The position numbers were made by a program, and so were the translations under genes. Below, piece by piece: positions 32,651-41,915 of a stretch of 64,000 nt of DNA (its first letter is position 1; each line of letters opens with the position of its first letter). The stretch is taken from the NCBI GenBank assembly GCA_023435705.1, contig JAEYRH010000016.1, positions 558,001 through 622,000 on the forward strand, read 5' to 3'. The notes beneath the pieces were generated by a model. The model saw nothing but the letters and a program-made list of their open reading frames with translations. It had not been told where the DNA came from and made no database searches. Origin of the DNA: Bacillota bacterium (GTDB taxonomy: Bacteria; Bacillota; Clostridia; Christensenellales; UMGS416).

Positions 32651-34306
32651 ATGAAGCTCTGCCGTTTCATGAAGCTGTCCGTAGCAATCCTATTGCTGAC
32701 TGGCATGATCGCCTCCACAGGATGCCAGGCCCCTGCCGCCACAGGAGCGCCCACGGCCAACAGTGGCGGCTACAACAGGAACCCAGCCCCTGCCGCCACC
32801 GAAGCCCCTTCCCAGCAGTATGAACCATCCGAAGATAGAAAAGCCGAAGGCGAGGAGGATGGCGAAGGCGCATTAAATGACGACGGCCTGCGTTATTCCA
32901 CCAAACGGGACAGAGACAATTCAGACGAGGATTACCAGGACATTGACGAGATCGGGTTTCGCTCCCCGCTGAGGTTCCCCCTCTCCACATTCTCCGTTGA
33001 TCCCGACAGTGCAGCCTACAGCAACATCCGGCGCATGATTTATGACGGTGACCATGTGCCGAAAGATGCGGTTCGCATTGAGGAAATGATCAACTACTTC
33101 CATTATGACTACCCCGAACCAAAAGGCGACGATCCGTTTTCTGTAACAACTGAATATGCCAACTGCCCCTGGAATGAAGACCATGAGCTGCTGCTGGTGG
33201 GCATCCAGGCCGAGGAAGTCTCAAAACAGGAGCTGCCCCCTTCCAACCTGATCTTCCTGCTGGACGTATCCGGATCGATGCAAGATGACAACAAGCTCCC
33301 GCTTGTCAAACGGGCGTTCCGGATGCTGGCCGACCGTCTGGGCAGCAATGACACCATTTCCATCGTGACCTATGCCAGCGGTGTAGACATAGTACTAAAG
33401 GGTGTAAAGGGAAATAAGAAGGCCAAAATCATGAACGCCATTGAGGACCTGGAAGCGGGCGGCTCGACCGCCGGAGCCAGTGGCCTGGAGACAGCTTATG
33501 ATGTAGCCCAGGACTGCTTTATCGAAGGCGGCAATAATCGCGTGATAATGGCAACTGACGGCGATTTTAACGTAGGGCCTTCCAGTGACGCTGAGATGAC
33601 CAGATTGATTGAGCGCAAGCTGAAAACCGGTGTGTTTCTGTCTGTGTTGGGATTCGGTATGGGGAACCTCAAAGACAGCAAGCTGGAAAGCCTTGCCAAA
33701 AACGGCAACGGCAACTACGCCTACATCGACGACATCACCCAAGCCCGCAAGGTGATGGTGCGCGAGATGGGCGGCACACTGCTGACCGTGGCCAAGGATG
33801 TAAAGATCCAGATTGAGTTCAACCCGGCTGAGGTGAAGGGCTATCGCCTGATCGGTTATGAAAACAATATGCTGGCCGATGAGGACTTCAACAACGACCG
33901 CGTGGATGCCGGCGAGATTGGCGCAGGGCACCGGGTCACAGCGCTTATAGAAATCATCCCAGCCAATTCGTCTGAGCAAGTGTCCGGCTCTTCGCTCAAG
34001 TATCAGACCACAGAACACACCGTCAGCGGCGAGATCTGCACCGTCAGCATCCGCTACAAGGAACCGGAAGGGAAAAAAAGCCGGTTGATGACCATCCCCG
34101 TCGCCGGCTCCATCCTCACCATGGAGCCATCGGGCAACTTCCTGTTTGCATCCGCTGTGGCCGAATTCGGGCTGCTGCTCCGCGATTCAAAATACCAAGG
34201 TGACGCGAGCTGGCGAGCTGTAATCGACCGGGCAAGAAAGTCATCAGATGACGACCTGAAGGATGAGTTTGTGGATTTGGTCGAATTGGCACGAGACTAT
34301 GACTAA
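32651..34306 (+). CDS. vWA-domain lipoprotein, YfbK-like
   Basis: The product has 551 residues. A signal peptide with lipobox (IASTGC) predicts a lipid-anchored extracellular protein. A Pro/Ala/Asn/Glu-rich linker follows, then the vWF-N domain (FPLSTFSVDPDSAAYSNIRR, about residues 105-200). A von Willebrand A domain with the metal-site motif DVSGSMQ comes next (about 205-390), and a DUF3520-like C-terminal domain closes it. Homologues are widespread (YfbK type), and their role is unclear. The ATG at 32651 follows AAGGGAGGA. It stands alone between its promoter and a terminator. Confidence 0.9.
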   Translation: MKLCRFMKLSVAILLLTGMIASTGCQAPAATGAPTANSGGYNRNPAPAATEAPSQQYEPSEDRKAEGEEDGEGALNDDGLRYSTKRDRDNSDEDYQDIDEIGFRSPLRFPLSTFSVDPDSAAYSNIRRMIYDGDHVPKDAVRIEEMINYFHYDYPEPKGDDPFSVTTEYANCPWNEDHELLLVGIQAEEVSKQELPPSNLIFLLDVSGSMQDDNKLPLVKRAFRMLADRLGSNDTISIVTYASGVDIVLKGVKGNKKAKIMNAIEDLEAGGSTAGASGLETAYDVAQDCFIEGGNNRVIMATDGDFNVGPSSDAEMTRLIERKLKTGVFLSVLGFGMGNLKDSKLESLAKNGNGNYAYIDDITQARKVMVREMGGTLLTVAKDVKIQIEFNPAEVKGYRLIGYENNMLADEDFNNDRVDAGEIGAGHRVTALIEIIPANSSEQVSGSSLKYQTTEHTVSGEICTVSIRYKEPEGKKSRLMTIPVAGSILTMEPSGNFLFASAVAEFGLLLRDSKYQGDASWRAVIDRARKSSDDDLKDEFVDLVELARDYD

Positions 34307-34344
34307 ACGCCCCTGCCCAATCTCTTCAAAACCAATTAGTCGTA

Positions 34345-34371
34345 AGGCTTCCCGCAACGCACGGGAAGCCT
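34345..34371 (+). terminator. Terminator after the vWA lipoprotein gene
   Basis: AGGCTTCCCG pairs with CGGGAAGCCT around a 7-base loop, followed by TTGCTTCCT. The T-run is imperfect. Confidence 0.75.
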
Positions 34372-34426
34372 TTGCTTCCTATCGCCCGGATATGATATAT
34401 TGTCAAAAACCAAAAGGATCCGAATC

Positions 34427-35311
34427 GTGAGACTCGCAATTCTATCAGACATCCACGCTAACCTCCTCGCAATGGAAGCGGTGCTGGCTGACGCCGAAGC
34501 CCACCATGTAGATGGCTTCGCTGTAGCCGGCGACCTGATCACCGACGGACCAGACACCGTTGAGGTGTTGAAGCGCGTGCGCTCACTTCAATGCCCCGTG
34601 ATCATGGGAAACCGGGAAGACTATATACTACGTTATCGTAACGGTGGAAAACCCGCCTGGGACGGCAGTCTGCAGATGGCTGCCGTGCTCTGGGCAAACA
34701 AGAGCATTGGTGATGAGGATTTCTGTTACATTTCCACGCTGCCAGAACAAGTTGTTGTCGAGTTGGATTGTGGGCAGTCACTGCGTGTCGTACACGGCTC
34801 GCCATTCAGCATGTACGATCTGCTGAAGCCCCATCAGGACATGGCCGCCGTGGAGAAGTCCGCGTTGGCTGTGCAGGAACAAGTGCTGGTTTTCGGGCAC
34901 AACCACATCCAGTGGAGCGGCATGGTGCATGGCCGACTTTTGTTGAATCCTGGATCGGTGGGGGTTCATTTCAATGGGGAGTGCAAGGCGGAATATGCCA
35001 TATTGACCTGTGAAGATGGGCGGCTTTCGGTTGAACTGAAGAGGGTGCCTTATAATTTCGCTGCATTGGAGAGGCGGTTGGAAACAAGCGGGTTAATGGC
35101 AGCCGCGCCGGTTTGGACAAGGATTACCTTTGAAAGTGTGAAGGACGGGCAAAACCACAACCTCCATTTTCTGGATGATGCTCATCGTGTCATGCGGGAG
35201 GAAGGAATACCACCAGGGCTCATCCCCAATCACATCTGGAAGCGAGTGGCTGCCAAATGGTGGGAAAAAATGGGTTGGGGGCCGGGACTTGGAATGACGA
35301 CCACCGACTAA
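34427..35311 (+). CDS. Metallophosphoesterase
   Basis: A 294-residue calcineurin-like phosphoesterase. Metal-binding motifs are all visible: SDIHAN, GDLITDGP, GNRED and GHNH. The family includes YfcE-type phosphodiesterases and protein phosphatases; the C-terminal 60 residues are outside the core, so the substrate is open. The GTG at 34427 is preferred over a TTG nine codons upstream because AAAAGGAT lies eight bases before it. A -10-like TATGAT (34391-34396) lies just upstream. Confidence 0.88.
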   Translation: MRLAILSDIHANLLAMEAVLADAEAHHVDGFAVAGDLITDGPDTVEVLKRVRSLQCPVIMGNREDYILRYRNGGKPAWDGSLQMAAVLWANKSIGDEDFCYISTLPEQVVVELDCGQSLRVVHGSPFSMYDLLKPHQDMAAVEKSALAVQEQVLVFGHNHIQWSGMVHGRLLLNPGSVGVHFNGECKAEYAILTCEDGRLSVELKRVPYNFAALERRLETSGLMAAAPVWTRITFESVKDGQNHNLHFLDDAHRVMREEGIPPGLIPNHIWKRVAAKWWEKMGWGPGLGMTTTD

Positions 35312-35424
35312 ACCGGTAGCATGCTTAACCTAACATATATCTTTGTTCTAGCTAGCGCCTTTAATCGCACTAAGTCTATCGACCGTATTGTTTTTCGAAC
35401 TTGGGTTTTGATTTCACAACAAAA

Positions 35425-35451
35425 CGCCCCGCTCCATCATGGAACGGGGCG
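35425..35451. terminator. Terminator after the beta-propeller lipoprotein gene
   Basis: CGCCCCG(T/C)TCCA pairs across a short loop to give a 12-bp stem; on the minus strand it is followed by TTTTGTTGT. It may also stop transcripts of the converging phosphoesterase gene. Confidence 0.8.
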
Positions 35452-35463
35452 ATGATGCTGGCA

Positions 35464-37326
35464 TCAATTCTTATCGACAGCTATGCGATATGTAATGGGC
35501 ACAAACCTGTTATCCTGTGAATAGATATAGACCATTAACAACTCCGAGCTCTTGTCTGACTGCATGAACTGGCCTTCCACCACATCAGTGAGCTCTTTGC
35601 TCTCGTTGGTCTTGGTGTTATATTGGTAAAGTTTCAGGATGAAACGGTCGCCGTTGGCCGAATCATAATCATACTGATACAGCAGGTAAAACAACGACGA
35701 ACCATCACTGGACCATACCACCGAAGATACATCTTTACCCTTGATGACGGACTTGTTCAGGTTGCTCCGTATGCTGTAGATCCGAATCTCCCTGTCGTCT
35801 TTGGTGATAGCCATGGCGCCTGCTTTGGAGTTCAGCTCAAAATAGTCACCGTCGCAAACCCTCTTGATTTGCTTCGATGCCACATCATAGGAGAAAATGC
35901 CGCTCTTTGTGGCATCATCCGAGTTGGACTGGGAGTAATACAGTTTGTTTTCATAAAAGCCCATGGAACCGTCTGTGAAGGCGTTTTCCACCAGAGTTTC
36001 CACAACCGGGCCGCTGTCGGTGGGTGTGTACGACATGAGTTGCAGCGTGTTTCCCTCACCGGTAATGGCATAAATCGTATTGGCCTTGTCACCGGAGCCC
36101 CAGGTGAAATTTGCTGTGTCAGCGCCGAAGCCTGCCTCGGAAGCGGTTGCCACCTGTTTCGAACTGTTTTGGAAATCATAAATGCAAAGCAAACGGCTTT
36201 CGTCGTTTCCGACCAAAAACGCCAGGTACCTGCCATCGCTGGAATACTCAGCCTTGGTGATACTGGAATAATCAAAATCAGTAAGCAGCGTGGGGGTGTT
36301 GGTGCTCAGATCGTTAATGTAAATCTTTTCATAGCTGGTATAGCCGCTGCCATCCGAGTTGCCCATGAAGAAGGGCTTGACAAACGCATAAGCCATGCCG
36401 TCGGGTCGCCAGCAAAGCAACTTGCCGTTTGTAATCAGCACCGGAGCAGCATTCTCCTTGTCGTCCTTCCGAGTCACAGTGGCATTCTCATATGCCGTCA
36501 GCGCTCCCTTTTCGTCATAATCGGGGAGATCGCCACTTGTTATAGGCTTGACAATAAATTCCTTCCCGGGCAGTTTGGTCAATAATGAGGATTTCTTCTC
36601 CTCCATGAACTTATTGGCTTCCGCTTCGGTGGCAAATGGCTTGGAGATCAGAGTGACATTAACCTTGTCATTGCAGCGGGTGGGATACAGCCCCTCCGCG
36701 TCACTCACGATACCGTCAGTGTATTCGTCAAAGGCATTCACCATCACATAGTAGCTGGTCTTTTCCTCCTCCGGCAAAGCCCGTATGGAGAGAATCAGGT
36801 AATTGTCTTTCGTTTCGACCTTATAGACGATATCAGACTTCAAATTGATATAAAGCCGGGTGAGCATGGTTTCGGTGTCGTTCACCGGCGTCTGGTCAAA
36901 AATGCTCTGGATCGGCGTGTCCTTCAGCTCGTCATCGTAAACCTTGTAGTCCCAAAACGCGAGCCCATTGATGTTGATCACCAGGCGATCTACGCCGGGG
37001 AGCCATTGCGTGGTGTATCTCGGCACACCGTTGGTGGGTTTTTCCACCATGTCGCGCAGCAAGCTTCCTTCTTTGAATTCCATCTGGATCACAGTGTCTG
37101 TGGCTTGTTTGGTCACCTTGATGTCTCTAAGGTTGATATACTGCATGTCTTTTCCGCCGTTGACCGACTGATCGACAGAGAAATAGCCCGGCACGCTGGA
37201 TTGCGGAAGCGCGGTGCCGTCGGGCACATTTGCCACCGGTGCCTTTGTGCTGCCGCCGCAACCAGTTAATGCAAACAACACTATAAAAACCATCATCAAT
37301 AACAAAAAATGTCTCATTCTACACAT
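35464..37326 (-). CDS. Lipoprotein with AMIN-like and beta-propeller segments
   Basis: The 620-residue protein has a lipoprotein signal (LLLMMVFIVLFALTGCG) and so is predicted to sit on the outer face of the membrane. Residues of about 60-185 show an AMIN-like beta pattern (YINLRDIKVTKQATDTVIQM). A short alpha/beta segment follows near 200-265. The C-terminal half has repeated YSSDGRYLAF and WSSDGSSLFYL motifs typical of TolB/PD40 beta-propellers. No enzyme motif is seen; a wall- or envelope-binding role is an inference. GAGGT lies six bases before the ATG. Confidence 0.75.
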   Translation of the reverse strand: MCRMRHFLLLMMVFIVLFALTGCGGSTKAPVANVPDGTALPQSSVPGYFSVDQSVNGGKDMQYINLRDIKVTKQATDTVIQMEFKEGSLLRDMVEKPTNGVPRYTTQWLPGVDRLVININGLAFWDYKVYDDELKDTPIQSIFDQTPVNDTETMLTRLYINLKSDIVYKVETKDNYLILSIRALPEEEKTSYYVMVNAFDEYTDGIVSDAEGLYPTRCNDKVNVTLISKPFATEAEANKFMEEKKSSLLTKLPGKEFIVKPITSGDLPDYDEKGALTAYENATVTRKDDKENAAPVLITNGKLLCWRPDGMAYAFVKPFFMGNSDGSGYTSYEKIYINDLSTNTPTLLTDFDYSSITKAEYSSDGRYLAFLVGNDESRLLCIYDFQNSSKQVATASEAGFGADTANFTWGSGDKANTIYAITGEGNTLQLMSYTPTDSGPVVETLVENAFTDGSMGFYENKLYYSQSNSDDATKSGIFSYDVASKQIKRVCDGDYFELNSKAGAMAITKDDREIRIYSIRSNLNKSVIKGKDVSSVVWSSDGSSLFYLLYQYDYDSANGDRFILKLYQYNTKTNESKELTDVVEGQFMQSDKSSELLMVYIYSQDNRFVPITYRIAVDKN

Positions 37327-37344
37327 TCAGGCACCTCTTTTCCA

Positions 37345-38640
37345 TCAGCCACAGATTCTAGCTGAGATTCTATTTGCTTCCGAGAATATCTTTTCCAGAT
37401 CCATTCCAACGATTTGATGACCCTCCATCAAGATCCTTCCCTTGACCATCGTCATTGAAACATCATGAGACGACGCGGAATACACCAAGTTGGCGACCGG
37501 ATCGATTCTTGGGTGCATGGATGGCGAACTGCCACTGACTATAATTATATCCGCATCCTTGCCAACTTCAAGGCTGCCAGTGATGGAATCAATTCCCAAT
37601 GCCTTAGCGCCGCCGATTGTGGCCATTCGGAGTGCGTCCAGTGCAGCCACCGCGGCCGGGTCACCCTCGCGCAGCTTGGCGCAAAGAGCACAAAGGCGCA
37701 CCTCCTCCAGCATGTCCAGGTTGTTGTTGCTGGAAGCGCCATCGGTCCCCAATGCCACATTCACACCAGCTCTGAGCATCGCATCCACCGGCGCGATGCC
37801 GCTAGCCAACTTCATGTTGCTTCCGGGGTTGCTGGCTGCGCTGACGCCGTTGCGGCGCATGATCTCAATATCCTCCGCATCCACGGTGACACAATGCGCC
37901 GCCACAGTGGGCCGGCTGAACACGCCCAGGCCTTCCAGCCACTTGACAGGGCTCATGTTATGGCGGCCAACACAGGCTTCCGTTTCGGCCTTCGTCTCCT
38001 GCACATGAATGTGAATGCCGCAACCGAGCTTGTGGGCTGATTCCACCACCCGCCGAATCGACGCTTCGGTGTTGGTGTATTCAGCGTGGGGGGCAAGCAT
38101 CACGGTGATTCGGCCGTCCGCCGCGCCATGGAAATCACGGTGAAGCGCCTCGTTTTCCGCGAGAGCCTGGTTAAAGGTGGGCGCAAGGCCGATCATGCCC
38201 CGGCTCAGCACTGCCCGCATGCCCGTTTCTTGCACGGCGCGGGCTGTTTCCTCCATGAAGAAATACATGTCGAGGAACGAAGTGGTGCCGGTGCGGATCA
38301 TTTCTGACAACCCCAGCATAGACCCCCAATAGCAATCACCGGTTTTCAGCTTGTCTTCCGCGGGCCAAACTTTTTTCTCCAGCCAATCCTGCAGGTTAAG
38401 GTCGTTGCCATATCCACGCAGAAGCGTCATGGCAAGATGAGTGTGGGCATTGACGAATCCAGGCATCACGATGGAGCCGGAGGCATCCAGCACGCGGTCG
38501 GCAGCAAATGCTTGCGGCAGCCCGGATTCATCGCCCAAATAAACGATTTGCCCGCCGCTCACAGCCACCGCGCCTCTCTGATATGTGGTGTCCGCCCCAT
38601 CCATTGTGAGGACAAGGCCGTTGCGGATCAGCGTGTTCAA
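37345..38640 (-). CDS. mtaD: 5-Methylthioadenosine/S-adenosylhomocysteine deaminase
   Basis: The protein has 431 residues and belongs to the metal-dependent amidohydrolases. The metal ligands are in FVNAHTHLAMTLLRGYG, IHIHVQET, AAHCVTV and GTDGASSNN. It deaminates MTA, SAH and adenosine. The start is TTG at 38638-38640, chosen since GAGGG lies eight bases upstream and since the long open frame continues into ahcY. It lies four bases after the ahcY stop, so the pair forms one unit handling SAM-derived nucleosides. Confidence 0.92.
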   Translation of the reverse strand: MNTLIRNGLVLTMDGADTTYQRGAVAVSGGQIVYLGDESGLPQAFAADRVLDASGSIVMPGFVNAHTHLAMTLLRGYGNDLNLQDWLEKKVWPAEDKLKTGDCYWGSMLGLSEMIRTGTTSFLDMYFFMEETARAVQETGMRAVLSRGMIGLAPTFNQALAENEALHRDFHGAADGRITVMLAPHAEYTNTEASIRRVVESAHKLGCGIHIHVQETKAETEACVGRHNMSPVKWLEGLGVFSRPTVAAHCVTVDAEDIEIMRRNGVSAASNPGSNMKLASGIAPVDAMLRAGVNVALGTDGASSNNNLDMLEEVRLCALCAKLREGDPAAVAALDALRMATIGGAKALGIDSITGSLEVGKDADIIIVSGSSPSMHPRIDPVANLVYSASSHDVSMTMVKGRILMEGHQIVGMDLEKIFSEANRISARICG

Positions 38641-38644
38641 TAGA

Positions 38645-39892
38645 TCAGCCCTCTTCACCCAGATATTCCTTTTGTGCCTCATCCAGGCTGTCAATCCGGA
38701 CGCCGGAGGATGCCAGGCGCACCAATGCCACCTGCCTGTCCACTGCCCTGGGCACGGTGTAGACGCGGTTTTGCAGGGCATTGTGGTTCTTCACCACATA
38801 TTCGGCGGAAAGCGCCTGCACTGCGAAACTCATGTCCATGATCTCCACAGGGTGGCCGTCTCCGGCAGCCAGGTTGACGAGCCGGCCTTCGCCGAGCAGG
38901 CAAAGCGTGCGCCCATCGGGCAGCACAAACCCCTGCACGTTTTTGCGGGGCTCCGTCACTTCCACGGCCAGGCCGCTCAGGTCCACCTTGTTGATCTCCA
39001 CATCAAAATGGCCGGCGTTGGCAAGCAGTGCGCCGTCCTTCATCCTGAGCATGTGCTCGCGGCGGATGATGTCGCGGCAGCCGGACACGGTCACAAAGAT
39101 ATCTCCCTGCGACGCCGCTTCAATCATTGGCATCACGCGGAAACCATCCATCATCGCCTCCAGCGCCTTCACCGGATCCACCTCGGTAACCACCACATCG
39201 GCTCCCAAGCCCTTGGCCCTGGCAGCCACGCCGCGGCCGCACCAGCCGTAACCGGCCACCACGACAGTCTTGCCAGCCACCAGCAGGTTGGTCGTGCGCA
39301 TGATACCATCCCAGACAGATTGGCCGGTGCCGTAGCGGTTGTCAAACAGGTGCTTGCAGTCAGCGTCATTCACGGCGATCATCGGGAAACGCAAAAGCCC
39401 TTCGGCTTCCAGCCTTCTTAAGCGCCGCACACCGGTTGTGGTCTCCTCGCAGCCGCCGAAAACATCATTAACCAACTCTCCCCTGGGCCCATGCAGCAAC
39501 TCGCAAAGGTCACCGCCGTCATCGATGACGATGTTGGGGCCAATGTCCAGCGTGCGGTTCAAGTGGTCGGAATATTCCTCCGTAGTGGCTCCATGCCAGG
39601 CAAAGACCGGGAACCCCATCTCCGCCAAAGCCGCAGCCACGGCATCCTGCGTGGAAAGCGGGTTGCAGCCGGTCACAGCCACCTCGGCCCCGGCTTCCCT
39701 GAGGGCAATGGCGAGGTTGGCGGTCTTGGCCTCCAGATGAATGGAGAGAGAAACCTTGACACCTTTCAGCGGCAGCTCCTCGCGAAATCGCGCGCGGATG
39801 CCTGCCAACGCGGGCATATAGGCCGCAGCCCAATTGATGCGGCGATGGCCCTCCGGGGCCAGGGAAATGTCTCTGATCTCGAAATTACTCAT
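38645..39892 (-). CDS. ahcY: Adenosylhomocysteinase
   Basis: The enzyme has 415 residues and splits S-adenosylhomocysteine into adenosine and homocysteine, using bound NAD. The NAD-binding motif VVVAGYGWCGRG and the active-site segment DDGGDLCELLHG are visible, and the C terminus carries the tyrosine-containing tail. It is the short form without the 40-residue insertion. It precedes mtaD, which could deaminate SAH or the adenosine released. Confidence 0.96.
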   Translation of the reverse strand: MSNFEIRDISLAPEGHRRINWAAAYMPALAGIRARFREELPLKGVKVSLSIHLEAKTANLAIALREAGAEVAVTGCNPLSTQDAVAAALAEMGFPVFAWHGATTEEYSDHLNRTLDIGPNIVIDDGGDLCELLHGPRGELVNDVFGGCEETTTGVRRLRRLEAEGLLRFPMIAVNDADCKHLFDNRYGTGQSVWDGIMRTTNLLVAGKTVVVAGYGWCGRGVAARAKGLGADVVVTEVDPVKALEAMMDGFRVMPMIEAASQGDIFVTVSGCRDIIRREHMLRMKDGALLANAGHFDVEINKVDLSGLAVEVTEPRKNVQGFVLPDGRTLCLLGEGRLVNLAAGDGHPVEIMDMSFAVQALSAEYVVKNHNALQNRVYTVPRAVDRQVALVRLASSGVRIDSLDEAQKEYLGEEG

Positions 39893-39909
39893 TGTTCACC
39901 TGTGTTGTA

Positions 39910-39954
39910 AGGATACGATATCCTGTATGTTTACATGCTTGTTTTGTTATTATA
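39910..39954 (-). promoter_or_regulatory. ahcY promoter region with palindrome
   Basis: On the minus strand a -10 box TATAAT (39954-39949) without a convincing -35 box is followed in the leader by the inverted repeat AGGATA-3-TATCCT (39924-39910). The repeat could be an operator or a small leader hairpin. No known SAM or SAH riboswitch fold is recognisable in the 5' leader. Confidence 0.4.
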
Positions 39955-40081
39955 ACACTAAATGCGGGTGAATATATGAAGAAATGGTAAATATGGCAAA
40001 ATAAATCCTACACTGTTAAGACATACAACATACAGCAGACCCAGAATCTCTACCGTTAATTGCTTGTCAACAGCAATCCCT

Positions 40082-41389
40082 TCAGTGAACGACCTCATAC
40101 ACCAAAGGCGGCGCTTGCACCGGCTCATTCCCAATGTTAACCGCCGCATCAAACACCTTTATAGCATCCCTTCCCCGCTGCTCATCGTTGAAATAGAACC
40201 TCGCCAACGGCTCCCCCGCCTTCACCGGGTCGCCCAGTTCCTTCTGCATCACGTAGCCAACTGCAGGGTCAATCACATCGTCCTTCTTCTCTCGGCCCGC
40301 GCCCAAGAGTTGCGCCGCGCGGCCCATCTCCTGCACGTCCATCGCCGTGATCCAGCCTTCGCTTGCCGCCACTGCGTCCTGCACATATGCTGCGCGATAG
40401 AGAGAAGTGGGATCATACAGAACTGCCGGATCACCACCGAGCTCACTGATCATCGCCTTGAACCGCCGAAGGCCCTCTCCGCTTGCAATGGCACCGCGCA
40501 TCATCGAAACTCCCTGCTCATGGGTTTCGGCGACACCACCAAGCACGAGCATTTCCGAACCGAGCTCCAGCGAGAGCCGGCACAGCCGCCCGTCACCATG
40601 GAGGCCTGACAGGATCTCCACCGCCTCCGCCACTTCAAGGCCGTTGCCCACGGCCCGGCCCAGCGGCTGGTTCATATCGGTGAGATATGCCACGGTCTGC
40701 CGCCCTGCCGCCCGGCCCAGATCCACCATCGCCTTCGCAAGGGCATGGGCGTCCTCATGGCTTTTCATAAACGCACCGCTGCCGCATTTCACATCCAGTA
40801 CAATGGCATCAGCCCCGGCGGCCAGCTTTTTGCTCATGATGCTCGCGGCGATGAGCGGCATACTGTCCACCGTAGCGGTAACGTCACGCAGGGCATAGAG
40901 AATCTTGTCGGCTGGAGCCAGTTCACCGGACTGGCCCACCACGGCCAAGCCTGCCTCGCGCACAATTTCCAGGAATCGCGCCGGCTCCTGCCCTACGCGC
41001 ACACCAGGGATGCTCTCCAGCTTGTCCACGGTGCCGCCGGTGTGGCCCAAACCTCTTCCGCTCATCTTGGCAACCGGCAACCCGCAAGCTGCCGCCAGAG
41101 GTGCTGCCACCAGCGTGGTGGTGTCACCCACGCCGCCGGTGCTGTGTTTGTCCACCTTGATGCCGGGAATCGCAGACAAATCCACCATATCACCGGAGTG
41201 GGCCATCGCCAACGTGAGCGCGGCGGTTTCTCTGGCGGTCATGCCGCAGAACCACACCGCCATCAGCCACGCCGCTGCCTGATAATCGGGCAGCCGGCCT
41301 GCCACGTATTCAGAAATGAACCAGTTGACTTCCCCGTCATCCAGCTCCAGGCCGCGCTTCTTTTTTTCGATGATGTCTACTGCTCGCAT
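40082..41389 (-). CDS. deoA: Pyrimidine-nucleoside (thymidine) phosphorylase
   Basis: A 435-residue enzyme that splits thymidine, and usually uridine and deoxyuridine, into base and pentose 1-phosphate. The family signature GRGLGHTGGTVDKLESIPG and the phosphate-binding KHSTGGVGD loop are intact. In Firmicutes the single enzyme of this class usually acts on all pyrimidine nucleosides (Pdp). The second of two in-frame ATG codons (41389) is spaced correctly from AGAGG. It follows a small lipoprotein gene. Confidence 0.93.
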   Translation of the reverse strand: MRAVDIIEKKKRGLELDDGEVNWFISEYVAGRLPDYQAAAWLMAVWFCGMTARETAALTLAMAHSGDMVDLSAIPGIKVDKHSTGGVGDTTTLVAAPLAAACGLPVAKMSGRGLGHTGGTVDKLESIPGVRVGQEPARFLEIVREAGLAVVGQSGELAPADKILYALRDVTATVDSMPLIAASIMSKKLAAGADAIVLDVKCGSGAFMKSHEDAHALAKAMVDLGRAAGRQTVAYLTDMNQPLGRAVGNGLEVAEAVEILSGLHGDGRLCRLSLELGSEMLVLGGVAETHEQGVSMMRGAIASGEGLRRFKAMISELGGDPAVLYDPTSLYRAAYVQDAVAASEGWITAMDVQEMGRAAQLLGAGREKKDDVIDPAVGYVMQKELGDPVKAGEPLARFYFNDEQRGRDAIKVFDAAVNIGNEPVQAPPLVYEVVH

Positions 41390-41400
41390 ATGCATCCTCT

Positions 41401-41862
41401 TCAGTTATTTGTTTTCACGGTTTCCGACAGCATCCTGGCAACCCGCTGGATCGCGCCTGCTTCATCGGAAAAGCCCAGCGCCGCGATCCTCACATAGAGA
41501 GCGCCCACACGCAGATGGGCCGCCCTGCCGTCATAACAGGCCTCCCCCACAATCGTAGCGAGCCCGTCAGCACCTTCGCATGCCTTGGCATAAAGGCCGT
41601 CACAATCGGCCGGCGGGAAACGAAGCTCAACCACCAGAAGCCTTGGCAATCCCTCCGCCTCCTGCCAGGCCCAGCAGGCGAAGCCATCCTCGGCGTTCAA
41701 CCGATCATAAGCCAGCTCCATCGGCACACCGGCCAGCTCGCTCACAAGAGATTCCGGCAGAATGGTCTCACGGTCCGGCAGCGCAGGGCTTATGCCTTTG
41801 GAAGAGCAACCGGGCGCCACCAGCATCAAAGCCAGCAGCGCCAACAATACAATGCGTTTCAT
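41401..41862 (-). CDS. Small lipoprotein of unknown function
   Basis: A 153-residue protein with a lipoprotein signal (ALLALMLVAPGC). The mature part is acidic with several cysteines and has no motif I recognise. The ATG at 41862 gives the best signal peptide. It is 11 bases upstream of deoA, so the two may be co-transcribed, although a functional link is not evident. Confidence 0.7.
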   Translation of the reverse strand: MKRIVLLALLALMLVAPGCSSKGISPALPDRETILPESLVSELAGVPMELAYDRLNAEDGFACWAWQEAEGLPRLLVVELRFPPADCDGLYAKACEGADGLATIVGEACYDGRAAHLRVGALYVRIAALGFSDEAGAIQRVARMLSETVKTNN

Positions 41863-41915
41863 ATGATGCACCCTTCACAGACGTTCCTTTCATTTTATGA
41901 GAGGTGCGGGGCTTG

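Noticed and set aside
39893..40081. SAM or SAH riboswitch ahead of ahcY
   Set aside because: The leader is too short and lacks the conserved cores of these riboswitches.
39958..40152. 64-residue minus-strand frame ahead of ahcY
   Set aside because: It covers the promoter region and the end of the nucleoside phosphorylase gene and has no ribosome binding site.
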